This document shows positions 1-7,965 of a DNA stretch of 21,203 nt, one piece after another (position 1 is the stretch's first letter; each line of letters starts with the position of its first letter). Origin of the DNA: a virus; IMG/VR virus record IMGVR_UViG_3300033388_002426, positions 1-21,203 of that record; one strand, written 5' to 3'. The position numbers and the translations under genes were made by a program. The notes under the pieces were generated by a model, which saw only the letters and a program-made list of their open reading frames with translations, was not told the DNA's origin and did no database searches.

Positions 1-280
1 CGGCGATCGCCGCGCCTGCCGCACCTAAACCCCCGACCCACACCACAAAGCGCTGGAGCGCTAGCCCTACACGGGCCGCTGCCTGTAAATCCCCGTACAA
101 CTCAACGATCCCCCGGGTGCTCTCGGCGAGCTGAGTCACCGCGTCGGTGTTCGCCTGGGTGGCGGTGAGCAAGTTGCCCATCGCGCTCTGCTGTTCTTGC
201 CTGTGGATCTCGAAGTCTGTGCGCAGATCGTCGAGTGTGTCGTCGGCGTGTCGCCGGTTTTGTTTGACGGAGTCATTCAT
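1..280 (-). CDS. Small coiled-coil membrane protein, C-terminus cut by window edge
   Basis: An open frame runs from ATG at 280 to the window edge, giving at least 93 residues. It begins MNDSVKQNRRHADDTLDDLR. The first 65 or so residues are polar and probably alpha-helical or coiled coil. They are followed by a hydrophobic stretch (LQRFVVWVGGLGAAGAAIA) that looks like one C-terminal membrane span. Small phage proteins with this layout often sit beside tail-fiber and lysis genes, and some are holin or holin-accessory proteins. The start overlaps the end of the DUF1353 gene by 8 bases, which implies translational coupling. The stop lies outside the window. A holin role is inference from layout and position only. 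Confidence 0.72.
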   Translation of the reverse strand, partial: MNDSVKQNRRHADDTLDDLRTDFEIHRQEQQSAMGNLLTATQANTDAVTQLAESTRGIVELYGDLQAAARVGLALQRFVVWVGGLGAAGAAIA

Positions 281-725
281 GGCCGTGGGCCTCCCCTTGT
301 TTGCATTTATTCCAGAACATCCACCCGAATGCACGGACGCCCGGGTACATGGACCAGGCCTTTAAACGTCCGACGCCAGCTGCCCGCATGTCCGTGTAGA
401 ACAACAGGTCCGCATCTTTGCGGGTGTATATGATGTGTTTCTTGCCTACCAGGGCGATGGCGGCCTCCTCGTGGAACGCCTGGTCGACGTCTAGGTGGCC
501 TCCGCAGCGGTAGAGCCAGTCGTGCAACAAGGCCGAGAGCCTGTGCTTGCCGTTGACCTGGAAAAGAATGCGCAGAGGGCGCGGTATGCTTGCGAAATCT
601 GTCTCGAATCCGACGGGGATGCGGATCACGACAAGCATCGCGGCCCACCCGTAAGCCATAACAGTCGCGACCCGGAATATGCCCGGATCTGTGTCGACTG
701 AGAACGTCGGCTCCCGCAATATCAC
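273..725 (-). CDS. DUF1353 family phage protein
   Basis: 150 residues. The family signature is visible: FETDFASIPR near residue 40 and LLHDWLY near residue 66, the conserved acidic, Arg and HDW positions of DUF1353. The family is widespread in tailed phages, usually beside lysis or tail-fiber genes, and its biochemical role is not established. The start is GTG at 725, overlapping the stop of the upstream lipoprotein gene (GTGA overlap at 722-725). The product ends 8 bases inside the next gene. There is no signal peptide. Confidence is high for the family and nil for a specific activity. Confidence 0.88.
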   Translation of the reverse strand: MILREPTFSVDTDPGIFRVATVMAYGWAAMLVVIRIPVGFETDFASIPRPLRILFQVNGKHRLSALLHDWLYRCGGHLDVDQAFHEEAAIALVGKKHIIYTRKDADLLFYTDMRAAGVGRLKAWSMYPGVRAFGWMFWNKCKQGEAHGHE

Positions 726-1195
726 AACAGCTGCGCCGTCTTAATTACGGTTTTAAGCAGATGCTTGAGGCCGATCACAGCGTCCTCGCTGACGACCCCC
801 TCCCGTTGTCTCTGCTGCAGTCTGGATTCGATTGCGCCGAGTATGCCCTTGATGAGAGCCTGGTCGCTGTCGTCCACCTGGGTCCAGTCGATGTGCGTGT
901 CGATCACGGACATGATGGCCGCCGTCGAGACGTCCGCATCGGCGTCCAGGACCTTGTCCACTTTCTTGGCAACCTCTGCCACTCGGATCGCTCGCTGGCC
1001 TTTCTCCGCTGCCGTGTCGGCTGCGTCCACGTACTTGAACACGGCCTGGCGAACTGCCGCGTCGACGATCACGTCCTGGTTGTCCTTGAGTACATCGCCA
1101 AGTCGTTCCAGGTGCGAGCACCCGAACGCACCCAGGGCGAACAGTATCAACAGGAACATGGAGAGCAGTCGGTTTTTAAAGTTTACAGGGATCAT
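722..1195 (-). CDS. Predicted phage lipoprotein
   Basis: 157 residues. The N-terminus has basic residues (Lys7, Arg9), a hydrophobic run (LLSMFLLILFALGAFG) and Cys26, a lipobox-like AFGC that is acceptable though not ideal. The mature part is mostly helical, acidic and rich in Ala, Asp and Val, with no recognisable domain. The expected location is the periplasmic face of a membrane. The start ATG at 1195 has an AGAGG Shine-Dalgarno about 6 bases upstream. Phage lipoproteins at this position may be spanin subunits or exclusion factors, but the length exceeds a typical Rz1 and there is no nested partner. I see no basis for choosing a function. Confidence 0.75.
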   Translation of the reverse strand: MIPVNFKNRLLSMFLLILFALGAFGCSHLERLGDVLKDNQDVIVDAAVRQAVFKYVDAADTAAEKGQRAIRVAEVAKKVDKVLDADADVSTAAIMSVIDTHIDWTQVDDSDQALIKGILGAIESRLQQRQREGVVSEDAVIGLKHLLKTVIKTAQLL

Positions 1196-1243
1196 GTGGG
1201 GCCTCTTTTAGTTTAGTTATTTTCTGCAGTATAGCGTCCAGGG
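1196..1243 (-). other. Short spacer between tail fiber and lipoprotein genes
   Basis: This 48-base gap is one of the few non-coding stretches in the window. It holds the AGAGG ribosome binding site of the lipoprotein gene. I see no convincing hairpin with a T-tract and no promoter. Confidence 0.5.
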
Positions 1244-2623
1244 TTATCCTAGCAAGTGCGGCGAACCGGTTGACAGTACGAACGAGCCGCGCCACAGTCT
1301 CAACTGACTGCTGCTGTCGAAGTACACGAAGTCCGTCCCGTTCACCGCTGCCACCGTAGCGCCGCCCCCTCCTACGGGTCCTGCGACCACTGGACCGTTC
1401 TGCGTCCACCCGCCCGCCCCTGCTGACCGCAGGATGCGGAAGTCTTGACTTGTGGCGTCGTAGTACACAATATCGGTGAGGTTGAGCACCGCTGCTGTGA
1501 TCGAGTTGGTGCCCGCCACTGCAGGCAGCACGAATCCCGCCCCCACTGCCGTCCACCCGCCTGTTGAGAGGTCCGCCTTGTACCGGCGCATCTCCCCGTT
1601 GCTTATGTCACTGAACGCGACGTCGGTACTCGACAGGGATGTCAGGGCCAAGCGAGCGCCGGTTCCTGCGATAGCTGTGCCCGAGCCGCCCACTAAAGTC
1701 GTGACGCCCGTGCCCAGCACTACGGTGTACAGCCGCAGCTCCTGGTTGCCTGCGTCGAACATGGCGAACGATGTCTCGCTCAAGGACGCCAGCGCGGGGG
1801 CCTCGCCCACACCATAACCGGCGACCGCGTTGCCTACGCCAACGAGCGCGAAGTCTGTGCCGTCAAAGGAGTACACGCGCAGCTCCTGGTTGTTTGAGTC
1901 GAGCATGACGACCGTGGACTCATTCATGGCGCAGATAGCGACCCGAGTACCCCCCACGCTTGCGATGCTCAGGGAGTTACCCACCTGCGTGATGGTGTCC
2001 GTGCTGTAGTCGATGTCGAACGCTGTCAGGGTGTCGGTGCTGTTAGCTCTGAGTACCGCCAAACGGGTGGACGACATGGCCGCGACTGCGTTGGAAGCTG
2101 CAGCGGTAGGCCCCGTGTCCGTGAACTCCTCAGTGAGGCCGGTCCATGTCGGTCGCAGTGCAACCTGGCTTATAAGCGGGACGCTAAACTCCAGCGCGAA
2201 GTTCGTGCCGTCGTATATGAGCGTCACCTGTCCGTCGATCATACCGGGCAGCACGTCCTCGCTGCCTCCGTACTCCTGGACGATGTTCTGCGCACCTAGT
2301 CCGTCGACGTCGACGGTGGCGCTGGAGCCGTTCACGTTGCCCGGTACGAATCGCACGCGCATCCCGGCAAAGTATCCAGGGGGAGCAACACGTGCCCCGC
2401 CGGTGGACAGGACGTACGCGCTGGACGTGCCGCTGTCCGTGTAGAAGTCACCGCCGGCCGCATAGTACGCGACGGCTTTGTGCGACTGCTGTCTGTCGGC
2501 GTCGTCCAGGATCTGCCCGGAGCCCTCGATCAGGTTGTTGTTCTCAAGTTTAAACCCGTTCAGGTCGACGTCCTCGCACTGTGGTGGGTTGTTGTTTGTC
2601 CAGTTCTTTACTGTGGCCGCCAT
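1244..2623 (-). CDS. Tail fiber protein with C-terminal beta-propeller repeats
   Basis: 459 residues. The N-terminal part (about 1-150) resembles attachment regions of phage fibers, with a GMRVRFVPGN segment at 87-96 and a TLIYDGTNFALEF segment near 134-146. From residue 182 onward the protein consists of regular repeats starting near 182, 232, 280, 329, 379 and 426, a period of 47-50 residues. Each carries a pattern like (L/M)SxTxVAxxDxxxQELRxY followed by a Gly-rich turn. The last repeat is short, and residues about 161-181 resemble its missing end, as in a closed beta-propeller. The probable role is host receptor binding at the tail tip. The start ATG has AGGAG about 10 bases upstream, and the gene follows the gp48-like baseplate gene by 2 bases. 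No fiber-assembly chaperone gene follows within the window. Confidence 0.85.
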   Translation of the reverse strand: MAATVKNWTNNNPPQCEDVDLNGFKLENNNLIEGSGQILDDADRQQSHKAVAYYAAGGDFYTDSGTSSAYVLSTGGARVAPPGYFAGMRVRFVPGNVNGSSATVDVDGLGAQNIVQEYGGSEDVLPGMIDGQVTLIYDGTNFALEFSVPLISQVALRPTWTGLTEEFTDTGPTAAASNAVAAMSSTRLAVLRANSTDTLTAFDIDYSTDTITQVGNSLSIASVGGTRVAICAMNESTVVMLDSNNQELRVYSFDGTDFALVGVGNAVAGYGVGEAPALASLSETSFAMFDAGNQELRLYTVVLGTGVTTLVGGSGTAIAGTGARLALTSLSSTDVAFSDISNGEMRRYKADLSTGGWTAVGAGFVLPAVAGTNSITAAVLNLTDIVYYDATSQDFRILRSAGAGGWTQNGPVVAGPVGGGGATVAAVNGTDFVYFDSSSQLRLWRGSFVLSTGSPHLLG

Positions 2624-2625
2624 TG

Positions 2626-3204
2626 CTATGCGCTCCTAAAAATGAATTGAGTGTCTGCTTGTTTTTGTTTTTCCAGCAAGCAGGTGAGGATCACCTCGCC
2701 AATGTCCAGCGAGAACGGGACATCGTACGGCGGCACAAAGCTCGCCAGGTCGTCGCCCTCCACGACTGCCAAGTACCTCGACTCCACAGGGGAGAACCCG
2801 AGGGACGCTGCCAGGACCGGGTCATCGGCCAAGGGGGTGACGGTGATCGGCAGCCCGTAGGTCACGCCGAGCGCCTCAAAGTCCAGGACTGTCTGCAGCC
2901 CCAGGGACGAAAGCTTGACCAGGACATCGCGCAGCCTTTCGGTCTGCGTGCCCGTACCAGGAAAGCAGCCGTCCGGAATCGCCAGCGCTTGCTCCCACTC
3001 CTGCAGGAATAGAGTGCCGGCCCCTGGGAAGTATTCCGCCTCCAGGGTCGTGATGTAGCCCTGCGCCGTGAACAGCTCGAAAGCTATGCCACGCAGCAGC
3101 TGCCTGAAATTGGAGTCCTGTATATTCTTTGCCTCGAACAGGCGGCCGTTCGGCATGTAGTCCGCTAAGGCCTGGGCGTGTAGTTCGCGACTAGGTGTGC
3201 TCAC
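2626..3204 (-). CDS. Mu gp48-like (YmfQ) baseplate protein
   Basis: 192 residues. Segments typical of the YmfQ/DUF2313 family are visible: an N-terminal YMPNGRLF, then EYFPGAGTLFLQEWEQALAIPD at about 56-77 and a TQTERLRDVLVKL helix. In phage Mu, gp48 is a baseplate component between the gp47 wedge and the tail fiber, and this gene lies in the same order. The start is GTG at 3204 in a GTGA overlap with the upstream baseplate J stop. The Shine-Dalgarno is weak, so translation is probably coupled. The C-terminus is beta-rich and ends in a short basic tail. Confidence 0.87.
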   Translation of the reverse strand: MSTPSRELHAQALADYMPNGRLFEAKNIQDSNFRQLLRGIAFELFTAQGYITTLEAEYFPGAGTLFLQEWEQALAIPDGCFPGTGTQTERLRDVLVKLSSLGLQTVLDFEALGVTYGLPITVTPLADDPVLAASLGFSPVESRYLAVVEGDDLASFVPPYDVPFSLDIGEVILTCLLEKQKQADTQFIFRSA

Positions 3205-4754
3205 GGGAACGCCACCAGGCCGAGAGTGGCAATTTGGCCAGAGTTCACTGTGATGTCACCGGACGGGGCGCTCAGCGTAAACGATGAAAGCTCGGCGCCG
3301 TTCGACGGGTCGACTGTGTTCTGGATCGCTGCGCGGTACGCATCCTCCTCGATCGAGGCACCCACCTGGGTCTGCTCGTCAAAGAACTGCTGCAGGTTGG
3401 CTGTCACCGCGTCACGCATCGACTGGTTGTCGGGGGTGATCGCTGAGAACGTGAAGTCCGTCGGCACTGCGACAGGTGCGGCCACGATGTTGTTGTCGTA
3501 GGACGTTGTCGCTGGTCGTATGGTGTCTATAGCTGCCCGGGTGTCGTCGACTTCCGAGGTGCTCGGGATCGGGTCCGCGTCGTTGTCGCGCATAAAGAAC
3601 GTGCGCACCTGGCCCAGGGCGATGGTGGCTGCAGCGGTGACGGTGCCTGTCGCGGGTGTGACCGGCGAGCCTGACACCAGGTAGTAAAACGTCACCGAGT
3701 CGGCCACGATGATCGGAGCGTTGTCGACGTTGTACTCGGCCTGGTCTGCGCCGTTGACCGATGTGCGGTTCCCGTCCTCGAATCCGTGCGGCGTTGCGGT
3801 CACGGCTTTGGCTATGGTGTCGATCCTGGTCAGCGTGGTGATCGCAATGGTGCCGACCTCTGTGCCCGCCTCCTCGACGAATACCCGCGTCACGCCGGCG
3901 ACCTCTTTGGCCTTTGCGACTATGTCCGCGACGTTAAAGTGTGCGACCGGGTCCCGTATTTTCTCCAGGTATCGGTCCTTGTACGCGTCCGTCCCCTCGG
4001 CATCTGTTCCACCGCCGACTGCGCCCTGTGTGACGTAGAACGTGTCGTCCACGTTGACGATCGGCGACTGGAGTGTCGCAGGTGCGTCCGCGTCCAGGTT
4101 CGTGTTGGCCCCGAAGGATGTACTCTGCACCTCGACCAGGGCCGTGGTGTAGTCCGCCTGGGGGGCTCCCGTGGCCGGAGTGGTCGGGGTCCCTTCGACC
4201 GTGTACTGGAAGGTATCCGGGCCGGTGACTGTGATCTCTGCCGCTGCGACGTTGTACTCGGGCTCTGTCGCCCCTGAAATTGCCACAGGGATGGCGCTGG
4301 CCAGGTTGTGATCGGATGCTGTGGTTGCTGTCGCTGTCGAGCCTGAGCGGGTCAACGATGTGATGACCAGGTTCTGCGCAGTGACGCTCGCACCAGGGGC
4401 CTGGACCTCGTAGTCGACCCCGTTCGCAGACAGCAGCGCGCCCGGAGCCACCACTCCGCCGACGGTTCCGCCGGCCACCATAGGGCCGCCCGCAGGTGTC
4501 GAGGTGTTTGGCGGTCCGATGTAGATGTTGCCCCAGATGGGCGCTGTCTCATCGTCTGCCGTGTCAGGAAAAAGGCGCAGCTCTGTGCGATTTAAGTCCC
4601 GATAAAAGTCGAAAATGCGGCGGCCTACGCCAGCAAGTAGCGAGCGCAGCCAGTGCACTGCCAGGTATGGGTTCGAGTCCGGTGCCTCTCTGGCCACGTC
4701 GGCCTTGAGGCGCTCCTCGACTTGCGCTGCTGTATCTGGTGTCCCGACTGCCAT
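3201..4754 (-). CDS. Baseplate J family protein (Mu gp47-like) with two inserted modules
   Basis: 517 residues, longer than typical members. The core fits baseplate wedge J proteins: an N-terminal helical region, the FGANTNLDADAPATL segment near 214-228, GGGTDAEGTDAYKDRYLEKI near 247-266, and a C-terminal helical and beta domain. Two similar inserts account for the extra length. Residues about 129-206 begin VITSLTR and end near ATGAPQADYTTALV. Residues about 302-378 begin AITTLTR and end near ATGTVTAAATIAL. Both contain a GA.. EYNV core and a PxTPATG turn. The second insert interrupts a core strand between VGTI and GQVRTFFMRD. The role is peripheral baseplate wedge in tail contraction. The start ATG at 4754 lies 2 bases after the gp46-like stop. 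Confidence 0.92.
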   Translation of the reverse strand: MAVGTPDTAAQVEERLKADVAREAPDSNPYLAVHWLRSLLAGVGRRIFDFYRDLNRTELRLFPDTADDETAPIWGNIYIGPPNTSTPAGGPMVAGGTVGGVVAPGALLSANGVDYEVQAPGASVTAQNLVITSLTRSGSTATATTASDHNLASAIPVAISGATEPEYNVAAAEITVTGPDTFQYTVEGTPTTPATGAPQADYTTALVEVQSTSFGANTNLDADAPATLQSPIVNVDDTFYVTQGAVGGGTDAEGTDAYKDRYLEKIRDPVAHFNVADIVAKAKEVAGVTRVFVEEAGTEVGTIAITTLTRIDTIAKAVTATPHGFEDGNRTSVNGADQAEYNVDNAPIIVADSVTFYYLVSGSPVTPATGTVTAAATIALGQVRTFFMRDNDADPIPSTSEVDDTRAAIDTIRPATTSYDNNIVAAPVAVPTDFTFSAITPDNQSMRDAVTANLQQFFDEQTQVGASIEEDAYRAAIQNTVDPSNGAELSSFTLSAPSGDITVNSGQIATLGLVAFP

Positions 4755-4756
4755 CT

Positions 4757-5203
4757 CTAAAAATTCCCCGTATTATTCCAAAGCTCAAAGAACCGGCGAT
4801 CCACAGGAGAGCCGTCTCGAAAGAGGTTAATATACACGCACACCTTGCCGTTGCGCAAAAAAGGCGTTTCGACTTGAACGTCCTCAGCGATGCCGTCGTC
4901 CAGGAGAGGCTGCAGGCCGTTGCGAATTACAGGCCCCAGGTCAGCCAGAACGGACCCGAGGGCACGCTCCTGCTCGAACATCCAGGCCTTGCTCCCTTGT
5001 TGGAACCCTGGCGTGGTCTCGTTGCCGATCCACCCCCTGCGCAGCTCGTTGGCCGGGACCTCCGCAGGTGTCGCCCGGAACTCCTCAAAGATGCACATCA
5101 GGATAAAAGTGTCGAGGGTCTGCGCTGTCGAGATGTCGCCCTCAGGCGTCCAGTCGAAATCGTAGTACCCCTTTGTCTGGTTCAGTGTCACGTCTGTGGT
5201 CAT
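4757..5203 (-). CDS. Mu gp46-like baseplate protein
   Basis: 148 residues from ATG at 5203 (MTTDVTLNQTKGYYDFDW). The frame stays open further upstream to 5260, but ATG 5203 forms an ATGA overlap with the spike gene stop at 5200-5202 and gives the usual family start, so it is preferred. Features of the GP46 family: an aromatic N-terminal segment followed by GDISTAQTLDTFILMCIF, RRGWIGNE near residue 55-62, and a C-terminal beta segment ending in an FFELWNNTGNF tail. It is a small baseplate wedge protein, equivalent to T4 gp25-like or P2 W-like components. It lies between the gp45-like and gp47-like genes exactly as in Mu. Confidence 0.88.
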   Translation of the reverse strand: MTTDVTLNQTKGYYDFDWTPEGDISTAQTLDTFILMCIFEEFRATPAEVPANELRRGWIGNETTPGFQQGSKAWMFEQERALGSVLADLGPVIRNGLQPLLDDGIAEDVQVETPFLRNGKVCVYINLFRDGSPVDRRFFELWNNTGNF

Positions 5204-5697
5204 GTTGACGTATTGCCTCCGCCGCTGGTTATGGTGCCCTCTCCGGGCGCCCCGTCCCACGACTCGCCTGGGTCCTCCAGGGTGATCGCGACAGTGTCGC
5301 CCAGCCGTGCGATAGGATCGCCTCCCACGCCGATGTTCGTCGTGCTGGCGTCGATATTAACAGTATCCGCCACGATGTTCACGTCGCCGCCGTCGCCTTT
5401 CAGGATGTCCAGGTCGCCGTTGTTCCTGGCGATGATTCGCGTGTTCGTCTCAGGGTGAAAGAACACCGGCTCGCCCTGTTCGCTGTCGTCAGGTCGCAAC
5501 ACTGTCACAGGCATGACGACGCCGTCTGCGATGTGGATGTACAGCTGGTCCTGGGGTGCGTCCGCATAGAACCCGAACGGGTAAACGATCGAAAGGTCCC
5601 CGACTCGGCTCAGCGTCGAGCCTTGCTGGACGGGGTACTGTTTGCGCTTGTCCGCTCCGGTGATCCTACCCCAGAGCTTCGAGATCTTTGTACGCAT
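5200..5697 (-). CDS. Mu gp45-like baseplate spike protein (gpV family)
   Basis: 165 residues. The central part alternates short beta strands (VVMPVTVLRPD, GEPVFFHPETNTRIIARNNGDLDIL), followed by a repetitive beta-helix-like stretch (DGGDVNIVADTVNIDASTTN) and a GDPIARLGDTVAI turn. The C-terminal tail is rich in Gly, Ser and Thr. This fits the membrane-piercing spike of contractile tails, a trimer with an OB-fold and a beta-helix needle. I do not see a clear HxH iron-binding tip, so how the needle end is sharpened is unclear. It overlaps the gp44-like gene by 32 bases. Confidence 0.85.
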   Translation of the reverse strand: MRTKISKLWGRITGADKRKQYPVQQGSTLSRVGDLSIVYPFGFYADAPQDQLYIHIADGVVMPVTVLRPDDSEQGEPVFFHPETNTRIIARNNGDLDILKGDGGDVNIVADTVNIDASTTNIGVGGDPIARLGDTVAITLEDPGESWDGAPGEGTITSGGGNTST

Positions 5698-6778
5698 CGT
5701 TCTGACTTCCTGCGGGTTTTTGGGCCAGCACGGCCTCGTTGATTGTGTAGACGTTACGCTCGACGAACTGCAGCGAGCTGGCCGTCGGGCTGCCCTCTGC
5801 CTGGGAGAATGTCACCGAGTCGAGCAGCATCTTGCGAGATATGTCCGCCGCCTCCGAGTTGATCTGGACGAGGGTGTTCGGGTTCCACACTTCGCCTGCG
5901 CTGCTGGTGTGGCCTTTGGCTGTGCAGCTGAACTGCGTCGCCTCCGCCTCAGCGAGCTGCCTGGCCCACTTCGCGCGGTTGAGGAGTTGCTCCGAGCTGT
6001 AGGAGTCCGACTCGACCTGCACCTGCTGGCGGCCGACGCGGACAGTGTTGTCCACCTTGACGCCCGACTGGTTCTCGACAGTTCCCGCGCCCGTGTCCCC
6101 TGAGAAGTTCAGCGCCCGGGGTTCCAGCTGGCCGCGTCGCACGTAGCGATTGAAGCGCACCGAACTCTTGAGCGACCAGTCCTGCGTCAGGATGTTGTTC
6201 GTGTCTGATGCCGCCTGGTACTGCAGGACCGCGTCCGAGTCGATTGGATCTGCCTGGGTGATGGTGATCCGCCCCTGGCCGTCAGATGTGAGGAGCGCCT
6301 GGCGTTTTCGTGCGTAGGCCATCAGGAACTCGATGGCGTCCTGGCCTACCTCGGGGGCGATGATGTCCTCCGCCTGGTTGAACGGTGCCGGCTCGAAATT
6401 GTCCACCACTTCGATGTCCAGCTTGAGGTGGTCCAGCACGATCTGGATCAGTTTGCTGAGTGTCAGGCTGGCCGACGCACGTATGTCAGCCAGGACGTCG
6501 ATGTTCGAGTCGATCAAGTCGCCCGTCTTGTCGCGGCCTGTGTATGTGATTGTGTGGGAGCCCTCGCTCAGCCGGCCGTTAATCTCCTCGACGCTGCCCG
6601 TCAGAATGAGCTCGTCGTCGACCAGGACCTCGACAGTGTCGCCCTCTTTGACATCCGGGAACCCGGTCACTGCTGAGGCCGTGAACGCGAAATCGTTGGC
6701 CAGTGTACGCAATGCGCGCGTGGCCGACGCCGATGTGAAGCCGGTGTACGGTGTGCCGTTTACGACGAGCAGCATCAT
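5666..6778 (-). CDS. Mu gp44-like baseplate hub protein (gpD family)
   Basis: 370 residues. The N-terminus (VVNGTPYTGFTSASATRALR, then FAFTAS) matches the strand pattern of the first hub barrel. It is followed by GDTVEVLVDDELILTGSVEE and an HTITYTGRDKTGDLID segment, which is characteristic of gpD and gp44-type hubs. The product forms the trimeric hub that connects tube and spike. Two ATG codons stand in tandem (6776-6778 and 6773-6775); the first is used here because it makes an ATGA overlap with the preceding stop. The C-terminus runs 32 bases into the spike gene. Confidence 0.9.
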   Translation of the reverse strand: MMLLVVNGTPYTGFTSASATRALRTLANDFAFTASAVTGFPDVKEGDTVEVLVDDELILTGSVEEINGRLSEGSHTITYTGRDKTGDLIDSNIDVLADIRASASLTLSKLIQIVLDHLKLDIEVVDNFEPAPFNQAEDIIAPEVGQDAIEFLMAYARKRQALLTSDGQGRITITQADPIDSDAVLQYQAASDTNNILTQDWSLKSSVRFNRYVRRGQLEPRALNFSGDTGAGTVENQSGVKVDNTVRVGRQQVQVESDSYSSEQLLNRAKWARQLAEAEATQFSCTAKGHTSSAGEVWNPNTLVQINSEAADISRKMLLDSVTFSQAEGSPTASSLQFVERNVYTINEAVLAQKPAGSQNDAYKDLEALG

Positions 6779-7965
6779 GTGGTCAGGATCCGCAGCTCAC
6801 CCTCGACAAAGGCGTTCTGCTTGACGTTGTTCAGGTCCGCGATCGTGTCGACCAGGTCCGTGGACCCGTAGTACGAGTACACCAGGACCGACAGCGGTGT
6901 GCGTTTTGTTTCGATCGTGACCGTGGTCCGTGTGTTGACACGTTCCTGGTCCAGGGTCGCCTGCGCCTGCACGCGCAGCCTGTCGAATAGTTCCAGCGTG
7001 TTGTTCGAGATCAGCTGGTTTGTGCGGAGGTCAACGTACGCCGCCTCCAGATCTGCCTGCGCCTGGTCCAGGTCGTCGGTGGTTGTGTAGGTCGACTCGG
7101 CCGCGTTTAAGTACGCCAGGCTCAACGCTCTGCCGCGCAAATTAGCCCTCACCAGGTCCCGGTTCTGCTTGCGCTGTTCCAGGCCCCCCGTCGTCGGATT
7201 GACCACCGGATCGGTGCTGCCAAAGCCGAACAGGGACTTGAATGCTGCCAGGGCGTCGCCGGGCGCTGCGAACATGTTGTTGAGGTCTGCGTACAGCCCG
7301 TCGATGGTCGCTGCAAGTGCGGCAGGTGCCAGGATCAGCTCGCCGACCGTGCCGGTGATATTTTGAACACTGGCCCGGAACTCTGTCAGGTTCTCCGTGA
7401 TGGGTGTCACGACTTGAGTCGCTGCCACCATGCTGTCCAGGGCGCTGTTGACGTTGTCTAGCGCGTCGCCGAAGTTGCCCGCCTTGTCCAGGCCTACGTC
7501 GTAGCCGTCGGCCAGGTCGCCCTCCAGGGCTGCGTTGACGAGGTCGCTGGCTGCCTGAACCTGAGCGGGCAGTGCTCCAGCTTCCTGAGGTATGCCAGGC
7601 GAGTCGTCGATCTCGAATGTGACAGTGAGGGGGGTGCGGCCCAGGACAGTGATGTCCTCGTCCAGGCGGTACTCGCCCGTGATGACGTTCTCAATGTCGC
7701 CGTCGATCGGGTGCGTGAACACTCCGACCTCGCCGTCCTCCAGCACGCGCTGCAGGTTGGCTTTTTGTGTCAAGTAGTCGTTGTGCGGGATCCAGATCGT
7801 GACCGGGTAGCTGCGGGGGCGTTTGCCTTGGCGCTCGATCGACTGTTTGTCGGATCCTGGAAAGTTGAATTTTATCAGCCTATTGCCGCCGACTGTGGTG
7901 GCGTCTGTGAATAGGAACTCGACACCCTTATACTTTGCCGTTTTCAGCTGCAGTATGTCAGCCAT
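6775..7965 (-). CDS. DNA circulation / Mu gp43-like protein
   Basis: 396 residues. The N-terminal 110 or so residues match the DNA_circ_N pattern: KGVEFLFTDATTVGGNRLIKFNFPG, then RSYPVTIWIPHNDY, GEVGVFTHPIDGD and RTPLTVTFEID. The middle is long, helical and Ala/Asp/Leu-rich. A C-terminal segment of about 45 residues (RTPLSVLVYSYYGSTDLVDT) ends the protein; in Mu-like phages such a C-terminal region is LysM-like. Despite the family name, this protein is a tail or baseplate-associated component in Mu-like clusters, always between tape measure and hub. The start ATG shares one base with the tape measure stop (TAATG) and follows an AGGGGTGA ribosome binding site. Confidence 0.88.
   Translation of the reverse strand: MADILQLKTAKYKGVEFLFTDATTVGGNRLIKFNFPGSDKQSIERQGKRPRSYPVTIWIPHNDYLTQKANLQRVLEDGEVGVFTHPIDGDIENVITGEYRLDEDITVLGRTPLTVTFEIDDSPGIPQEAGALPAQVQAASDLVNAALEGDLADGYDVGLDKAGNFGDALDNVNSALDSMVAATQVVTPITENLTEFRASVQNITGTVGELILAPAALAATIDGLYADLNNMFAAPGDALAAFKSLFGFGSTDPVVNPTTGGLEQRKQNRDLVRANLRGRALSLAYLNAAESTYTTTDDLDQAQADLEAAYVDLRTNQLISNNTLELFDRLRVQAQATLDQERVNTRTTVTIETKRTPLSVLVYSYYGSTDLVDTIADLNNVKQNAFVEGELRILTT

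Noticed and set aside
5204-5260. Upstream extension of the gp46-like gene (19 residues, basic)
   Set aside because: The ATG at 5203 gives an ATGA overlap and the expected family start; the extension is Arg-rich and overlaps the spike gene.
4739-5458. 239-codon plus-strand frame across the baseplate genes
   Set aside because: Antisense shadow of three solid baseplate genes. All supported genes are on the minus strand.
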